The notes beneath the pieces were generated by a model that ran no database searches, was not told the DNA's origin, and saw only the letters and a list, made by a program, of their open reading frames with translations. This document shows, one piece after another, positions 44,222 through 54,490 of a DNA stretch of 64,000 nt. This DNA comes from Aquabacterium soli (GTDB taxonomy: Bacteria; Pseudomonadota; Gammaproteobacteria; Burkholderiales; Burkholderiaceae_C): NCBI RefSeq assembly GCF_003933735.1, contig NZ_RSED01000014.1, positions 1 to 64,000 of the forward strand, written 5' to 3'. A program made the position numbers and the translations under genes. Position 1 is the stretch's first letter; every line of letters starts with the position of its first letter.

Positions 44222-47200
44222 ATGGAGCACGACATCGTCCCCGGGCTGCTGGTGCTGCACGGCAACCGGCTCGAACTGCTGCGCGATGCGGTGTTCGACT
44301 GGGCGGCACGGCAGCCGCTGCACCCGCTGGAAGAAGAGATCGTGCTGGTGCAGAGCAACGGCGTGGCCGAGTGGCTGAAGATGGCCCTGGCCTCGACGCG
44401 GGGTGTGTGCGCGGTCACGCGCGTGGAGCTGCCCTCACGCTTTCTGTGGCGTGTGTACCGCCAGGTGCTGGGGCGCGTCACGGTGCCGCGGCGCTCGCCT
44501 CTGGACAAGGACACGCTGGCCTGGCGCCTGATGCGGGAGCTGCCCGAGCGCCTGGACGAACCGGGCTTCGAGCCTCTGGCCGAGTTCCTGAACGGCGATG
44601 ACGTGGCGCGTCGGTGGCAACTGGCCCAGCGCCTGGCCGATCTGTACGACCAGTACCAGGTCTACCGCTCCGACTGGCTGGAAGCCTGGGCCCAAGGGCA
44701 GGATCAACTGGCCCGCCCCACCGCATTGACATCGACGCCCGCGGCGCCTGTGCCCGGCGACCAGCGCTGGCAGCCCGCGCTGTGGCGCTATGTGCTCGCC
44801 CAGTTGCGCGATGACGAGCAGGACCTGTCCCGCGACCGCATCCACCGCCGTTTCGTGCGGGCCCTGGAATCCGCCGCGCCAGGGCAACTGGCCGGCACCG
44901 TGCCCCGCCGCGTGGTGGTCTTCGGCATGGCGCACCTGCCATCGCAGACGCTGGAGGCCCTGGTGGCCCTGTCCGCCCATGCCCAGGTGATCCTGGCCGT
45001 GCCCAACCCCTGCCGCTTCCACTGGGCCGACATCATGGATGGCCGCGAGCTGCTGTTCACCCAGCGGCGCCGGCAACCTCTGCGCGAGGGGCGTGCGCTC
45101 GATCTTCTGCCGCTGGACGAACTGCACGGCCATGCCCACCCGCTGCTGGCCGCCTGGGGCAGGCAGGGGCGCGATTTCATCCGCCAGCTCGACATGTTCG
45201 ACGATGCCCGGCTGGCCCAGGAGCGCTTTGCCATCCCCCGCATCGACCTGTTCGATGAATCCGAGGGGACGCCGCTGCTGGACCAGGTGCAGGCCCGCAT
45301 CCGTGACATGAGCCCGCTGGGCGAGCATCCGCGGGCGTTGGGTGAATCAAGCCCCGAAGCCTGGGCCGATGACCGATCCATCGTCTTCCAGGTGGCGCAC
45401 AGCGCGCAGCGCGAGCTCGAGGTGCTGCACGACCAGTTGCTGGCCCTGTTTGCCCATCCGCCCGGGGGCACGCCCCTCAGCCCGCGTGATGTGGTCGTGA
45501 TGGTGCCCGAGGTCGACACCATGGCCTCGGCCATCCAGGCCGTGTTCGGCCAGTACCCGCGCCACGATGCGCGCCACATCCCCTTCGAGATCGCCGACCA
45601 GCGCCAGCGTGAGCACAACCCCCTGCTGGTGGCCGTGGACTGGCTGATGCGCCTGCCCCAGCAGCGCTGCACGCTGGCCGAGGTGCGTGACCTGCTGGAC
45701 GTGCCTGCCGTGCGCCGCCGCCTGGGCCTGGCCGAAGACGATCTGCCGCGCCTGACCGAGTGGCTGGCCGGCGCCAACGTGCGTTGGGGCCTGAGCGCCG
45801 GCCAGCGTGCCGGCCTGGGCCTGGAGACCTGCGGCGAGCAGAACACCTGGCTGTTCGGCCTGCGCCGCATGTTGCTGGGTTACGCCAGTGGTGACGGCGC
45901 CGATTTCGCGGGCATCGAGCCCTATGGCGAGGTGGCCGGCCTGGAGGCCGCGCTGGCCGGCCGCCTGGCCGAACTGGTGGATCGCCTGTCGCACTGGTCC
46001 GCCGTGCTGGGCCGGCCTGCCACGACGGCCGATTGGGCTGCGCACATCCGCGCGCTGCTCGCCGACCTGTTCGAGGCCGCCGATGAGCATGACCGCCTGA
46101 GCCTGGCCGAGTTGGACGATGCCCTGGGCCAATGGCTGGAGGCCAGCGGCGATGCCGGCTTCGAGGGCGAGCTGCCTCTGGCCGCCGCCCGCGAGGCCTG
46201 GTTGTCGGGCGTGGACGAGACCGCGCTCAACAAGCGCTTCATGGCCGGGGGCGTGACCTTCTGCACCCTGATGCCGATGCGTGCCGTGCCCTTCGAGGTG
46301 GTCTGCCTGCTCGGCATGAACGAGGGCGACTACCCACGCCAGTCGGCCCGCAACGATTTCGACCTCATGGCCCAGCCCGGCCAGCGCCGGCCCGGCGACC
46401 GCGCCCGCCGCGACGACGACCGCTACCTCATGCTCGAGGCCGTGCTGTCGGCTCGGCGCGTGCTCTACATCAGCTGGACCGGCCGCAGCGTGCGCGACAA
46501 CAGCGAGCAGCCGCCCTCCGTGCTGGTGTCCCAGCTGCGTGATTACCTGGCGGCGGGCTGGGGCGATCAGGTGCTCGGCCAGCGCACCACCGAGCACCCT
46601 CTGCAGCCTTTCAGCCGTCGCTACTTCGAAGGCATTCCCGCGCTCTTCACTTATGCCCGGGAGTGGCAGGCCGCCCACGAGAGCCGGGACGCCAGCCTGC
46701 CGCCACCTGCCCAGGCTGACGACACCGAGCAGGACATGGCCGCCGCCAAGGTGCTGCGGGCCCGCGACCTGGTGGCCTTGCTGCGCAACCCGGTGAAGGT
46801 GTTCTTCCAGCGCCGTCTGCAGGTGGTGCTGGACGATCCGCGCGACCAGCCGGAAGCCCTGGAGGACGACGAACCCATGGCGATGTCCGGCCTGGACTGG
46901 CACCAGGCCTTGAGCGACTGCCTGGCCGAGGCAATGGATGCCGGGGCGGCGGGCGCCGATGCGGCACAGGCCGCGCGGCATGCCTCCCAGCGACTGCAGC
47001 GGGCCGGCCTGCTGCCCCTGGGCGCACTGGGCGAGATGCACCGCGAGGCCCTGGAGGCCGATAGCCTGCCCGTGCTCGACCACTGGCAACCCTGGCAGGA
47101 CGCGCACCCGCCGCTGGACCAGCGGCATGTCCTGCGCTTCGAGCACAACGGCCTGGCTGTGCACGATTGGCTGGACGGGCTGCGCGAACCCTCCAGCGTG

Positions 47201-47749
47201 GAGCGGCGGACGGGGAGCACATGCCCCTGGCGTGTCAGCCTGCCGCTGTCCCGCCTGGCCAGCGGCCCCAAGGCCGCCCTGCGGCCCGACAAGCTGCTGG
47301 ACGCCTGGGTGTGGTCGCTGCTGGCCTCTGCCTGCGGACACCCGGTCGACACCCTGGTGCTCGGGCGTGACCTGGTCGTGCAGGCGCGCGCGGTAGATCC
47401 GGAGCATGCCCGCGCGGTGCTGGCCGACCTGCTCCAGGCCTGGGATGAGGCCCTGCAAGCCCCGCTGCCCGTGGCCTGCCTGACCGCACTGGCCTGGCTG
47501 GACAAGCCTGAGAGCGCGCCCGGCCGCTACAACCCTTCCGAGCGAGGGTACGGCGAAGGTGAAGACGTCTACCTGGCGCGCCTGTACCCCGATTTCGCAG
47601 CCCTGACGGCCGATGGCCGGATGCCCGACCTCGCCGAGCGGCTCTACGGCCCGCTGAAGCTGTGGCTGGAAAGCAGTGTCACCGCCGTGCCTCTGGACCG
47701 GGATGCCGGTGCCGATCGTGTCAGCATCGGCGCGGAGGCCGCGCCATGA
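44222..47749 (+). CDS. recC: RecBCD nuclease, gamma subunit RecC
   Basis: 1175 residues, the subunit that recognises Chi and splits the duplex. Begins with the family-typical GLLVLHGNRLELLRDAVFDW, then VQSNGVAEWLKMALA, and later HIPFEIADQR, NPLLVAVDWLMRLPQQRCT, ITFCTLMPMRAVPF-like GVTFCTLMPMRAVPFEVVCL and LGMNEGDYPRQ. Slightly longer than E. coli RecC, with an internal Asp/Ala-rich region. The ATG at 44222 lies 5 bp after tamB. A GTG at 44195 is possible but would overlap tamB. The stop overlaps recB by ATGA. Confidence 0.92.
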   Translation: MEHDIVPGLLVLHGNRLELLRDAVFDWAARQPLHPLEEEIVLVQSNGVAEWLKMALASTRGVCAVTRVELPSRFLWRVYRQVLGRVTVPRRSPLDKDTLAWRLMRELPERLDEPGFEPLAEFLNGDDVARRWQLAQRLADLYDQYQVYRSDWLEAWAQGQDQLARPTALTSTPAAPVPGDQRWQPALWRYVLAQLRDDEQDLSRDRIHRRFVRALESAAPGQLAGTVPRRVVVFGMAHLPSQTLEALVALSAHAQVILAVPNPCRFHWADIMDGRELLFTQRRRQPLREGRALDLLPLDELHGHAHPLLAAWGRQGRDFIRQLDMFDDARLAQERFAIPRIDLFDESEGTPLLDQVQARIRDMSPLGEHPRALGESSPEAWADDRSIVFQVAHSAQRELEVLHDQLLALFAHPPGGTPLSPRDVVVMVPEVDTMASAIQAVFGQYPRHDARHIPFEIADQRQREHNPLLVAVDWLMRLPQQRCTLAEVRDLLDVPAVRRRLGLAEDDLPRLTEWLAGANVRWGLSAGQRAGLGLETCGEQNTWLFGLRRMLLGYASGDGADFAGIEPYGEVAGLEAALAGRLAELVDRLSHWSAVLGRPATTADWAAHIRALLADLFEAADEHDRLSLAELDDALGQWLEASGDAGFEGELPLAAAREAWLSGVDETALNKRFMAGGVTFCTLMPMRAVPFEVVCLLGMNEGDYPRQSARNDFDLMAQPGQRRPGDRARRDDDRYLMLEAVLSARRVLYISWTGRSVRDNSEQPPSVLVSQLRDYLAAGWGDQVLGQRTTEHPLQPFSRRYFEGIPALFTYAREWQAAHESRDASLPPPAQADDTEQDMAAAKVLRARDLVALLRNPVKVFFQRRLQVVLDDPRDQPEALEDDEPMAMSGLDWHQALSDCLAEAMDAGAAGADAAQAARHASQRLQRAGLLPLGALGEMHREALEADSLPVLDHWQPWQDAHPPLDQRHVLRFEHNGLAVHDWLDGLREPSSVERRTGSTCPWRVSLPLSRLASGPKAALRPDKLLDAWVWSLLASACGHPVDTLVLGRDLVVQARAVDPEHARAVLADLLQAWDEALQAPLPVACLTALAWLDKPESAPGRYNPSERGYGEGEDVYLARLYPDFAALTADGRMPDLAERLYGPLKLWLESSVTAVPLDRDAGADRVSIGAEAAP

Positions 47750-50700
47750 GCGAAGCACTCGACCCGCTGCGCTTGCCGTTGCGCGGTAGCCGCCTGATCG
47801 AGGCCAGCGCCGGCACGGGCAAGACCTGGACCATCGCCGCCCTCTACCTGCGGCTGGTGCTCGGCCATGGCGATGAGGCCACCGCGCCCCCGCGTCCCTT
47901 GCTGCCGGCCGAGGTGCTGGTGATGACCTTCACGCGGGCCGCCACGCGCGAGCTGTCCGACCGCATCCGCCAGCGCCTGATGCAGGCCGCGCGCTGCTTC
48001 CGTGGCGAGGTACCGGTGCCTGCAGGCGATGCGCTGCTGGCCGGCCTGCTCGACAGCCACGAAGAAGGCCCGGTGCGGTCGCGTGCGGCCTGGCGCCTGG
48101 CCCAGGCCGCCGACGCGATGGACGAGGCCTCCATCCACACCATCGATGCCTGGTGCCAGCGCATGCTGCGCGAACACGCCTTCGACAGCGGCCAGCTCTT
48201 CGATGAGACGCTGCTGCCCGACGAGCAGGCCTTGCGCGAGCAGGCCGTGCGCGATTACTGGCGCGAAGCCCTGTACCCGCTGGACGCGGGCACCTTGTCG
48301 CTGGCCTTGCAGGTGTGGCCCAATGTGGCGGCGCTGGACCAGGATGTGAAGGCCTTGCTGCCCCGCCTGGACGCCGTGCCAGCCCCTGACGATGAGGCCG
48401 CCCTGGGCGAGCTCATCGGCCAGACCCACGCCGCGCTGCGCGCTGCGCTGGCCGAGCTCAAGACCGGTTGGGGTGAACGCGTGACCGCAATGCGCCAATG
48501 GCTGGACGAGCACTGCGCCCGCAAGCCCAGCCCGTTCAATGGCACGCGCTTGCGTCCGGGCTACTACCTGCCATGGCTTGACCAATTGGCGGCTTGGGCC
48601 AACGACGAGGCCGCGTCGGCCTTGTCGCTGCCCGACAGCGCGCGCTGGCGCCTGACGCAAGCGGGCCTGGAAGAGGCTCTCAGCGGCAAGGCCGAGATCG
48701 ACGCCTGGCCCGACCATTTCGAGCGCTTTGCCGAACTGCTCACCGCCCTGGGCCGCCTGCCCGATCCGGCCACTCCCCTGCGCTGGCATGCGGCCCGCTG
48801 GGTGCATGCCCGCCTGCACGAACTCAAGCGCCAGGCCGGTGTCTACGGCTTTGCCGACATGCTGCAGCGCCTGACCGCGGCACTGCAGGGCCCGCATGGC
48901 GAGCGCCTGCGCCAGCGCATCATCGACCAGTACCCCGCCGCATTGATCGACGAGTTCCAGGACACCTCGCCCCTGCAGTACCGCCTGTTCGACCTGCTGT
49001 ACCGCGTGGCCGACAACGACCCATCGCGCGCGCTGTTCCTGATCGGCGACCCCAAGCAGTCGATCTACCGGTTCCGCGGCGCCGACATCTACAGCTACCT
49101 GCAGGCCCGCCGGGCCACGGCCGGGCGGCACGCGGTGCTCGGTACCAACCACCGCTCGACCCGGCCGCTGGTGGCCGCCGTCAACCGCGTGTTCGAGCAG
49201 GCCCAGGCACAGCGCCCGCAGGGCGCCTTCGCCTTCGGCCAGCCAGGCGGTCATTCCTTGCTGCCTTTCGAGCCCGTGGCCGCGCAGGGTCGCGCCGAGG
49301 TGCTTCGAACCGGCGAGGGCATGCTGCCCGCGCTCAGGCTGGTGCTCGATGCAGAGCCCTCGTCCAAGGACGCGGCCCACACGCGCATGGCAGGCCATGC
49401 GGCTGAGTTCATCGTGCACTTGCTGTCCGATGCGCAGGCAGGGCTCTACGGCCCTGAAGAAGCCGGCACCTTGCTGCGCCGTGTGCGCCCAGCCGACATC
49501 GCCGTGCTGGTGCGCAGCGGCACCGAGGCCGACACCGTTCGACGTGCGCTGAGCCGCCGTGGCGTGGCCTCGGTCTACCTGTCGGACAAGGACTCGGTGT
49601 TCGACAGCCCCGAAGCACGCGACCTGCTGGCCTGGCTGCGCGCGGTCGCCGCGCCGCGCGATCTGCGCCTGGCGCGCAGCGCCTACGCCAGCGGCACCCT
49701 GGGCATGGACCTGGCCGAGTTGCTGGCCCAATCGCACGACGACGAGCTGTGGGACGAACGGCTGATCGAACTCCGACGCCTGCAACTGACCTGGCAGCGC
49801 CAGGGTGTGCTGGCCATGCTGCGGCAGACCATCCACCTGCTGGGCCTGGCCTCACGCTGGCTCGCTCAGCCAGAGGGCGAGCGCCGCATCACCAATGTGC
49901 TGCACCTGGCCGAGTTGCTACAGGCCGCCAGCACGCAGGCGCAAGGCGAGCAGGGCTTGATCCGCTGGCTGGCGCAGCGCGTGGGTGACCACGGCGAAGG
50001 CGATGAGCGCATCGTGCGTCTTGAAAGCGATGCAGACCTGGTGCAGGTGGTCACGGTGCACAAGTCCAAGGGGCTGGAGTACCCGGTGGTGCTCATGCCC
50101 TTTGCGGGCAGCGCACGCCCGGTGGACCGCAAGAGCGCGGTGTTCGACCTGGTGGATGATGCGGGGCAGCGCCGCATCGCCCTGAGCGCCTCGGACGACG
50201 ACATCGCGGCCGCCGACCTGGAGCGTCTGCGTGAGGATCTGCGCCTGATGTACGTGGCCCTGACGCGGCCACGCCATGCGCTGTGGCTGGGTGTGAGCGC
50301 GGTGCGGCAGGGCAACGCCAAGACCCTGGTGCTGCCGCACAGCGCGCTGGGTTACCTGCTCGGCGCACCGCAGCAGCTCTCTGCCGACGCACTGGCCCCC
50401 TTGCTGTCATCGTGGCTGGCCGACGATGGCAGCGTGCGGCTGGACACCCTGGATGGTGACGCAGCCCTCACACGCTTGCCCGGCGGGCCTGTGGCGGCTG
50501 AGCTGCCGCCCGCCCCAGCCTACAACGCGGTGTTCGAGCGCGACTGGGCCATCGGCAGCTTTTCCAGCATGGTGCGCGACATGCCGGCTGCGGCACACGG
50601 CCCCGCCTGGCTGGTGGTGTCTGCGCGGCAGGATGCCGTGCTCGCCACCGACGGGCATGACGATCTGCCGCAGGAGGGCGCACCGGCCTTGGCCGATCAG

Positions 50701-51438
50701 CCCTGGCACCGCTTCCCGCGCGGCGCCTTGCCGGGCAATTTCCTGCACGAGCAGATGGAGTGGCTGGCGGGCGAGGGCTTCGCCCTGGGCGCGGCCAACG
50801 GGCTGGACCAGGCCCTCCAGCGCCGCTGCGAACGCCAGGGGTGGGCCCACCTGGCCGACGATGTGCAGCACTGGCTGCAGACCGTGTCCACCGTGGCGCT
50901 GCCGCCCCTGGGCGTGGCCTTGCAGGGCCTGCGGGGCACGGTGCCCGAGATGGAGTTCTGGCTGCCCAGCCAGAGGCTGTCCGTGGCCCATGTGGATGCC
51001 CTGTGCCAGGCCCATCTGTGGCCAGGCCAGCCCAGGCCGCCTTTGCCTGAGCGCATCCTGCAGGGCATGCTGATGGGTTTTGCCGACCTGGTGTTCGAGC
51101 ATGAGGGCCGCTACTGGGTGATGGACTACAAATCGACCACCCTGGGCACGCGAGACGCCGATTACCACGCCGAGGCCTTGAGCGCCGCCATGCTGCGCCA
51201 TCGCTACGACGTGCAAGGTGCGCTCTACCAGCTGGCCTTGCACCGCCTGCTGCTCAGTCGCCTGGGCGCGGCCTACGATCCGGCCCGGCACCTGGGCGGC
51301 GCTGTCTTCCTGTTCCTGCGCGGTGTGGCGGGCCCCGAGCGCGGCTGCTGCGTGCTGCCGGCCTTGCCGGAGTTGCTGACCGGGCTGGAGCAGGCCTTGC
51401 AGGGCGATGCGCCCGAAGTTCAGGAGGTGCCGCGATGA
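47746..51438 (+). CDS. recB: RecBCD nuclease, beta subunit RecB
   Basis: 1230 residues: UvrD-type helicase plus C-terminal nuclease. Walker A ASAGTGKT (Lys26), FTRAATRELSDRI (motif Ia), LIDEFQDTSPLQY (motif II), VTVHKSKGLEYPVV (motif V), LMYVALTRPRHALW (motif VI) and the nuclease motif MDYKST (near 1126-1131). All main catalytic residues are present. The start overlaps the recC stop and the stop overlaps recD, both ATGA. The order recC-recB-recD is the one usual in this group. An alternative start upstream at 47662 would lie within recC and is not supported. Confidence 0.95.
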   Translation: MSEALDPLRLPLRGSRLIEASAGTGKTWTIAALYLRLVLGHGDEATAPPRPLLPAEVLVMTFTRAATRELSDRIRQRLMQAARCFRGEVPVPAGDALLAGLLDSHEEGPVRSRAAWRLAQAADAMDEASIHTIDAWCQRMLREHAFDSGQLFDETLLPDEQALREQAVRDYWREALYPLDAGTLSLALQVWPNVAALDQDVKALLPRLDAVPAPDDEAALGELIGQTHAALRAALAELKTGWGERVTAMRQWLDEHCARKPSPFNGTRLRPGYYLPWLDQLAAWANDEAASALSLPDSARWRLTQAGLEEALSGKAEIDAWPDHFERFAELLTALGRLPDPATPLRWHAARWVHARLHELKRQAGVYGFADMLQRLTAALQGPHGERLRQRIIDQYPAALIDEFQDTSPLQYRLFDLLYRVADNDPSRALFLIGDPKQSIYRFRGADIYSYLQARRATAGRHAVLGTNHRSTRPLVAAVNRVFEQAQAQRPQGAFAFGQPGGHSLLPFEPVAAQGRAEVLRTGEGMLPALRLVLDAEPSSKDAAHTRMAGHAAEFIVHLLSDAQAGLYGPEEAGTLLRRVRPADIAVLVRSGTEADTVRRALSRRGVASVYLSDKDSVFDSPEARDLLAWLRAVAAPRDLRLARSAYASGTLGMDLAELLAQSHDDELWDERLIELRRLQLTWQRQGVLAMLRQTIHLLGLASRWLAQPEGERRITNVLHLAELLQAASTQAQGEQGLIRWLAQRVGDHGEGDERIVRLESDADLVQVVTVHKSKGLEYPVVLMPFAGSARPVDRKSAVFDLVDDAGQRRIALSASDDDIAAADLERLREDLRLMYVALTRPRHALWLGVSAVRQGNAKTLVLPHSALGYLLGAPQQLSADALAPLLSSWLADDGSVRLDTLDGDAALTRLPGGPVAAELPPAPAYNAVFERDWAIGSFSSMVRDMPAAAHGPAWLVVSARQDAVLATDGHDDLPQEGAPALADQPWHRFPRGALPGNFLHEQMEWLAGEGFALGAANGLDQALQRRCERQGWAHLADDVQHWLQTVSTVALPPLGVALQGLRGTVPEMEFWLPSQRLSVAHVDALCQAHLWPGQPRPPLPERILQGMLMGFADLVFEHEGRYWVMDYKSTTLGTRDADYHAEALSAAMLRHRYDVQGALYQLALHRLLLSRLGAAYDPARHLGGAVFLFLRGVAGPERGCCVLPALPELLTGLEQALQGDAPEVQEVPR

Positions 51439-53708
51439 GTGCCTTGGCCTGGGACGATGTCGTGCGTGAACTGATGGCCTGGCGCGAACAGGACTGGGTC
51501 CGGCCGCTGGACGTGGCCTTCGCACGCTTCATCGGCACCCTGGCCGCGGATGCGCCGGGCGGCCATGCAGGGCAGGGCGATGCGGCCCTTCTGCACGCAG
51601 GCAGCACCTCGGCCAGCGGCGCGGCGGATGCCACGGTGACCCTGCTGGCCGCCTTGCTGTCGCATCTGGAAGGGCGGGGGCACACGTGCCTGGCGCTGGA
51701 CGAACTGGCCGAGCGCCCCGCTGCGCTTCTGGCCTGGCCGGCCGATGCCCTGCAGGCCTGGACGGCGCTGAGTGGTGCGCCCTCCGCCACGCGTCTGGCG
51801 GCTTGGCAGGCGGCCTTGCGCGCCAGCCCGGTGGTGGACGCCCTGGGCTCGGCCGAGGGCCACCAGCCCCTGGTGCTGCATGGCCACCGCCTGTACCTGC
51901 GGCGTTACTGGCGCCAGGAGCAGGCCGTGGCCGCCCAGGTCTCGGCCCGCGTGGCGAACACCATGCCGGTGGACGAGCCCGCTGCGAGCCAGATCCTGGC
52001 CGAGCTGTTCGGTCCAGCGAATGGCGCGGCGGCGGCCGGTGGCCCCGATTGGCAGCGCGTCGCCTGCGCGATCGCCCTGCGTGCAGGGCTGTCCATCATC
52101 ACCGGGGGGCCTGGCACCGGCAAGACCTACACCGTGGCCCGTCTGCTGGCCCTGCTGCTGCGCCTGGCCCCGGCGGGGCAGCCGCTCCACATCACGCTGG
52201 CAGCCCCCACGGGCAAGGCCGCTGCACGGCTGCGCCAGTCCATCGAGCAGGCGCTGGCCACCCTCGGCCCCGACCTGGCCGAGCACATCGGCCCGGCCCG
52301 CACCCTGCATGCCCTGCTGGGTGTGCAGGCGGGCACACGGCGCTTGCGGCACAGCGCGGCGTACCCGCTCGAGGTGGACGTGCTGATCGTGGACGAGGCC
52401 TCCATGGTGCACCTGGAGATGATGGCTGCCTTGCTTGATGCCTTGCCGGCGGGCACCCGCCTGGTCCTGCTGGGCGACAAGGACCAACTGGCCTCGGTGG
52501 AAGCCGGGGCTGTGCTGGGCGATTTGTGTCGCGGGGCCGAGCAGGGCGGTTATGACGAGGGCACGGCCGCCTATGTCGAGCGGCTGACGGGGCAGCGCCT
52601 GCCCGCCGCGTTCATGCGCGGGGCCGAGCAAGACGCTGCGCCGCTGCCTGCGGGATCCAGCACACCCACGACCGCGCCGGCCGCGCCCGCCCGCAAGAAG
52701 GCTTCACCTGCGCGGTCATCGCTGGCGCAGGGCGACCTGTTCGATAGCTCCATGGATGATCCAGCGCAGGAGTCTGCCCCCCAGCCCACGGGCCCTCAGC
52801 CGCCGTTCACCGCCGCACCTCTGGCGCTGGCCCGCCAGACCGTGATGCTGCGCCAGAGCCGGCGCTTCGGCGGCCCCATCGGGCAGTTGGCGCTGGCGGT
52901 GAATGTCGGCGACACCGCCCAGGCCTTGGCCATATTGAAGGCTGCAAGGCCAGGCGACGATGGCGTCGTGCCGTTGCTGCACCGCATGCCCGCAGACCCT
53001 GCCGATGTCGTGGCCCTGGCGGTTCCAACAAGCCCCGCGCCACCAGGGGGCCCTGGCGCGGCCGACGGCTACCGTGGCTATCTGCGCCAGCTCGCCACGC
53101 GCCCGCCAGGAGATGACCTTGATGCCTTGCACAGGTGGGCCGCCGGTGTGCTCGATGCCTTCGACCAGTTCCGCGTGCTGTGCGCTGTGCGGGAAGGCCC
53201 CTGGGGCGTCAAGGGCCTCAACCAGGCCATCGAAGAGGCCCTGGTCCGCACAGGGCTGCTGCGCAAGGGCAGTGAGTGGTACGAGGGCCGGCCCGTCATG
53301 ATCATGCGCAACGACGCGGCCCTGGGGGTCTACAACGGCGATGTGGGCGTGGTGTTGCGCTGGCCCGCCAGCACGCCCGGACGGCCCTCCTCGCTGCGGG
53401 TGTTCTTCAAGGACGGCCATCAGCTGCGCTCTGTGCCCGCGGGGCGCCTGGCCGACGTCGAAACCTCCTTCGCCATGACCGTGCACAAATCCCAGGGCTC
53501 GGAGTTCGGCCACGCCGTGCTGGCCCTGTCCGACGATGCCCGTGGCACCATCACGCGTGAGCTGGTGTATACCGGCATCACGCGCGCTCGCCAGGCCTTC
53601 AGCCTGGTGGCCGCGCGTGCCGACGTTTTCATGGCCGCCATCGGGCGGCGCACGCGTCGCCACAGCGGCCTGGCCGACGCGCTGGTCGAACTTTCTTCGG
53701 AGCCCTGA
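51435..53708 (+). CDS. recD: RecBCD nuclease, alpha subunit RecD
   Basis: 757 residues, 5'-3' SF1 helicase subunit. Walker A GGPGTGKTYTV (Lys230), VDEASMVHLEMM (motif II), LLGDKDQLASVEAGAVLGD (motif III) and C-terminal TVHKSQGSEFGHAVL and YTGITRARQAF. Longer than E. coli RecD (about 610), mainly through a low-complexity Ala/Ser/Pro/Lys-rich insertion (~395-455) and an extra segment near 500-550. Coupled to recB by ATGA and followed 3 bp later by the glutamine amidotransferase gene. Confidence 0.94.
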   Translation: MSALAWDDVVRELMAWREQDWVRPLDVAFARFIGTLAADAPGGHAGQGDAALLHAGSTSASGAADATVTLLAALLSHLEGRGHTCLALDELAERPAALLAWPADALQAWTALSGAPSATRLAAWQAALRASPVVDALGSAEGHQPLVLHGHRLYLRRYWRQEQAVAAQVSARVANTMPVDEPAASQILAELFGPANGAAAAGGPDWQRVACAIALRAGLSIITGGPGTGKTYTVARLLALLLRLAPAGQPLHITLAAPTGKAAARLRQSIEQALATLGPDLAEHIGPARTLHALLGVQAGTRRLRHSAAYPLEVDVLIVDEASMVHLEMMAALLDALPAGTRLVLLGDKDQLASVEAGAVLGDLCRGAEQGGYDEGTAAYVERLTGQRLPAAFMRGAEQDAAPLPAGSSTPTTAPAAPARKKASPARSSLAQGDLFDSSMDDPAQESAPQPTGPQPPFTAAPLALARQTVMLRQSRRFGGPIGQLALAVNVGDTAQALAILKAARPGDDGVVPLLHRMPADPADVVALAVPTSPAPPGGPGAADGYRGYLRQLATRPPGDDLDALHRWAAGVLDAFDQFRVLCAVREGPWGVKGLNQAIEEALVRTGLLRKGSEWYEGRPVMIMRNDAALGVYNGDVGVVLRWPASTPGRPSSLRVFFKDGHQLRSVPAGRLADVETSFAMTVHKSQGSEFGHAVLALSDDARGTITRELVYTGITRARQAFSLVAARADVFMAAIGRRTRRHSGLADALVELSSEP

Positions 53709-53711
53709 TCC

Positions 53712-54467
53712 ATGTGTGAGTTGCTGGGGATGAACTGCAACGTCCCGACCGACATCGTCTTCAGTTTCTCTGGCTTCTCCAAGCGTGCCAGCGAACACGC
53801 GGACGGTTTCGGCATCGCCTTCTTCGAGAACCGGGGCGTGCGCTGCTTCGTGGACGCCCAGGCGGCAGACCAGTCGCCGGTGGCCGACCTGATCCGCCAG
53901 TACCCCATCCGAAGCACCCATGTGATCGCGCACATCCGCAAGGCGACCGTGGGCCACGTGGCGCTGGAGAACTGCCACCCCTTCACGCGCGAGCTGTGGG
54001 GCCGCTACTGGGTGTTCGCGCACAACGGGGATCTGAAAGGCTATGACCCGCTGCTGCACGCCGCCTTCCGCCCGGTAGGCGACACGGACAGCGAGCGCGC
54101 CTTCTGCTGGCTGCTGCAGGAGATGGCCAAGAGCCACGCCAGCGTGCCCACCCCTGAAGAGCTGACACGCACCTTGCGCGAGCTGGTGCCCCAGGTGGCC
54201 CGCTTCGGCACCTTCAACTTCATCATGAGCAACGGCCAGGCCCTGTGGGCGCATTGCTCCACCAAGCTGCACCACCTGGTCCGCCAGCATCCCTTCGCGC
54301 AGGCGCGGCTGCAGGATGACGATGTGACGGTGGATTTTGCCCAGGTGACGGGTCCTCAGGATCGGGTGGCGCTGGTGGCCACCCAGCCACTGACAGACAA
54401 CGAGGACTGGCAGGCTTTCAAGCCTGGCGAGCTGCTGGCTTTCGTGGACGGTGTCTCGCTGGATTGA
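53712..54467 (+). CDS. Class II glutamine amidotransferase (YafJ-like)
   Basis: 251 residues. N-terminal nucleophile Cys2 (MCELLGMNC) after Met removal, then the Ntn-hydrolase motifs HADGFGIAFFE, IAHIRKATVGHV and FAHNGDLKG. These fit a stand-alone glutaminase of the YafJ type, whose partner or acceptor is not known. The ATG lies 3 bp past the recD stop, so co-transcription is likely. No synthase domain is present. Confidence 0.92.
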   Translation: MCELLGMNCNVPTDIVFSFSGFSKRASEHADGFGIAFFENRGVRCFVDAQAADQSPVADLIRQYPIRSTHVIAHIRKATVGHVALENCHPFTRELWGRYWVFAHNGDLKGYDPLLHAAFRPVGDTDSERAFCWLLQEMAKSHASVPTPEELTRTLRELVPQVARFGTFNFIMSNGQALWAHCSTKLHHLVRQHPFAQARLQDDDVTVDFAQVTGPQDRVALVATQPLTDNEDWQAFKPGELLAFVDGVSLD

Positions 54468-54490
54468 GCCTGGCGTGAACCGGCGGGCGG

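Noticed and set aside
45347-49836. Long minus-strand open frames opposite recC and recB
   Set aside because: They show shadow-like composition (Gly/His/Gln/Val), while the plus strand has all helicase and nuclease motifs.
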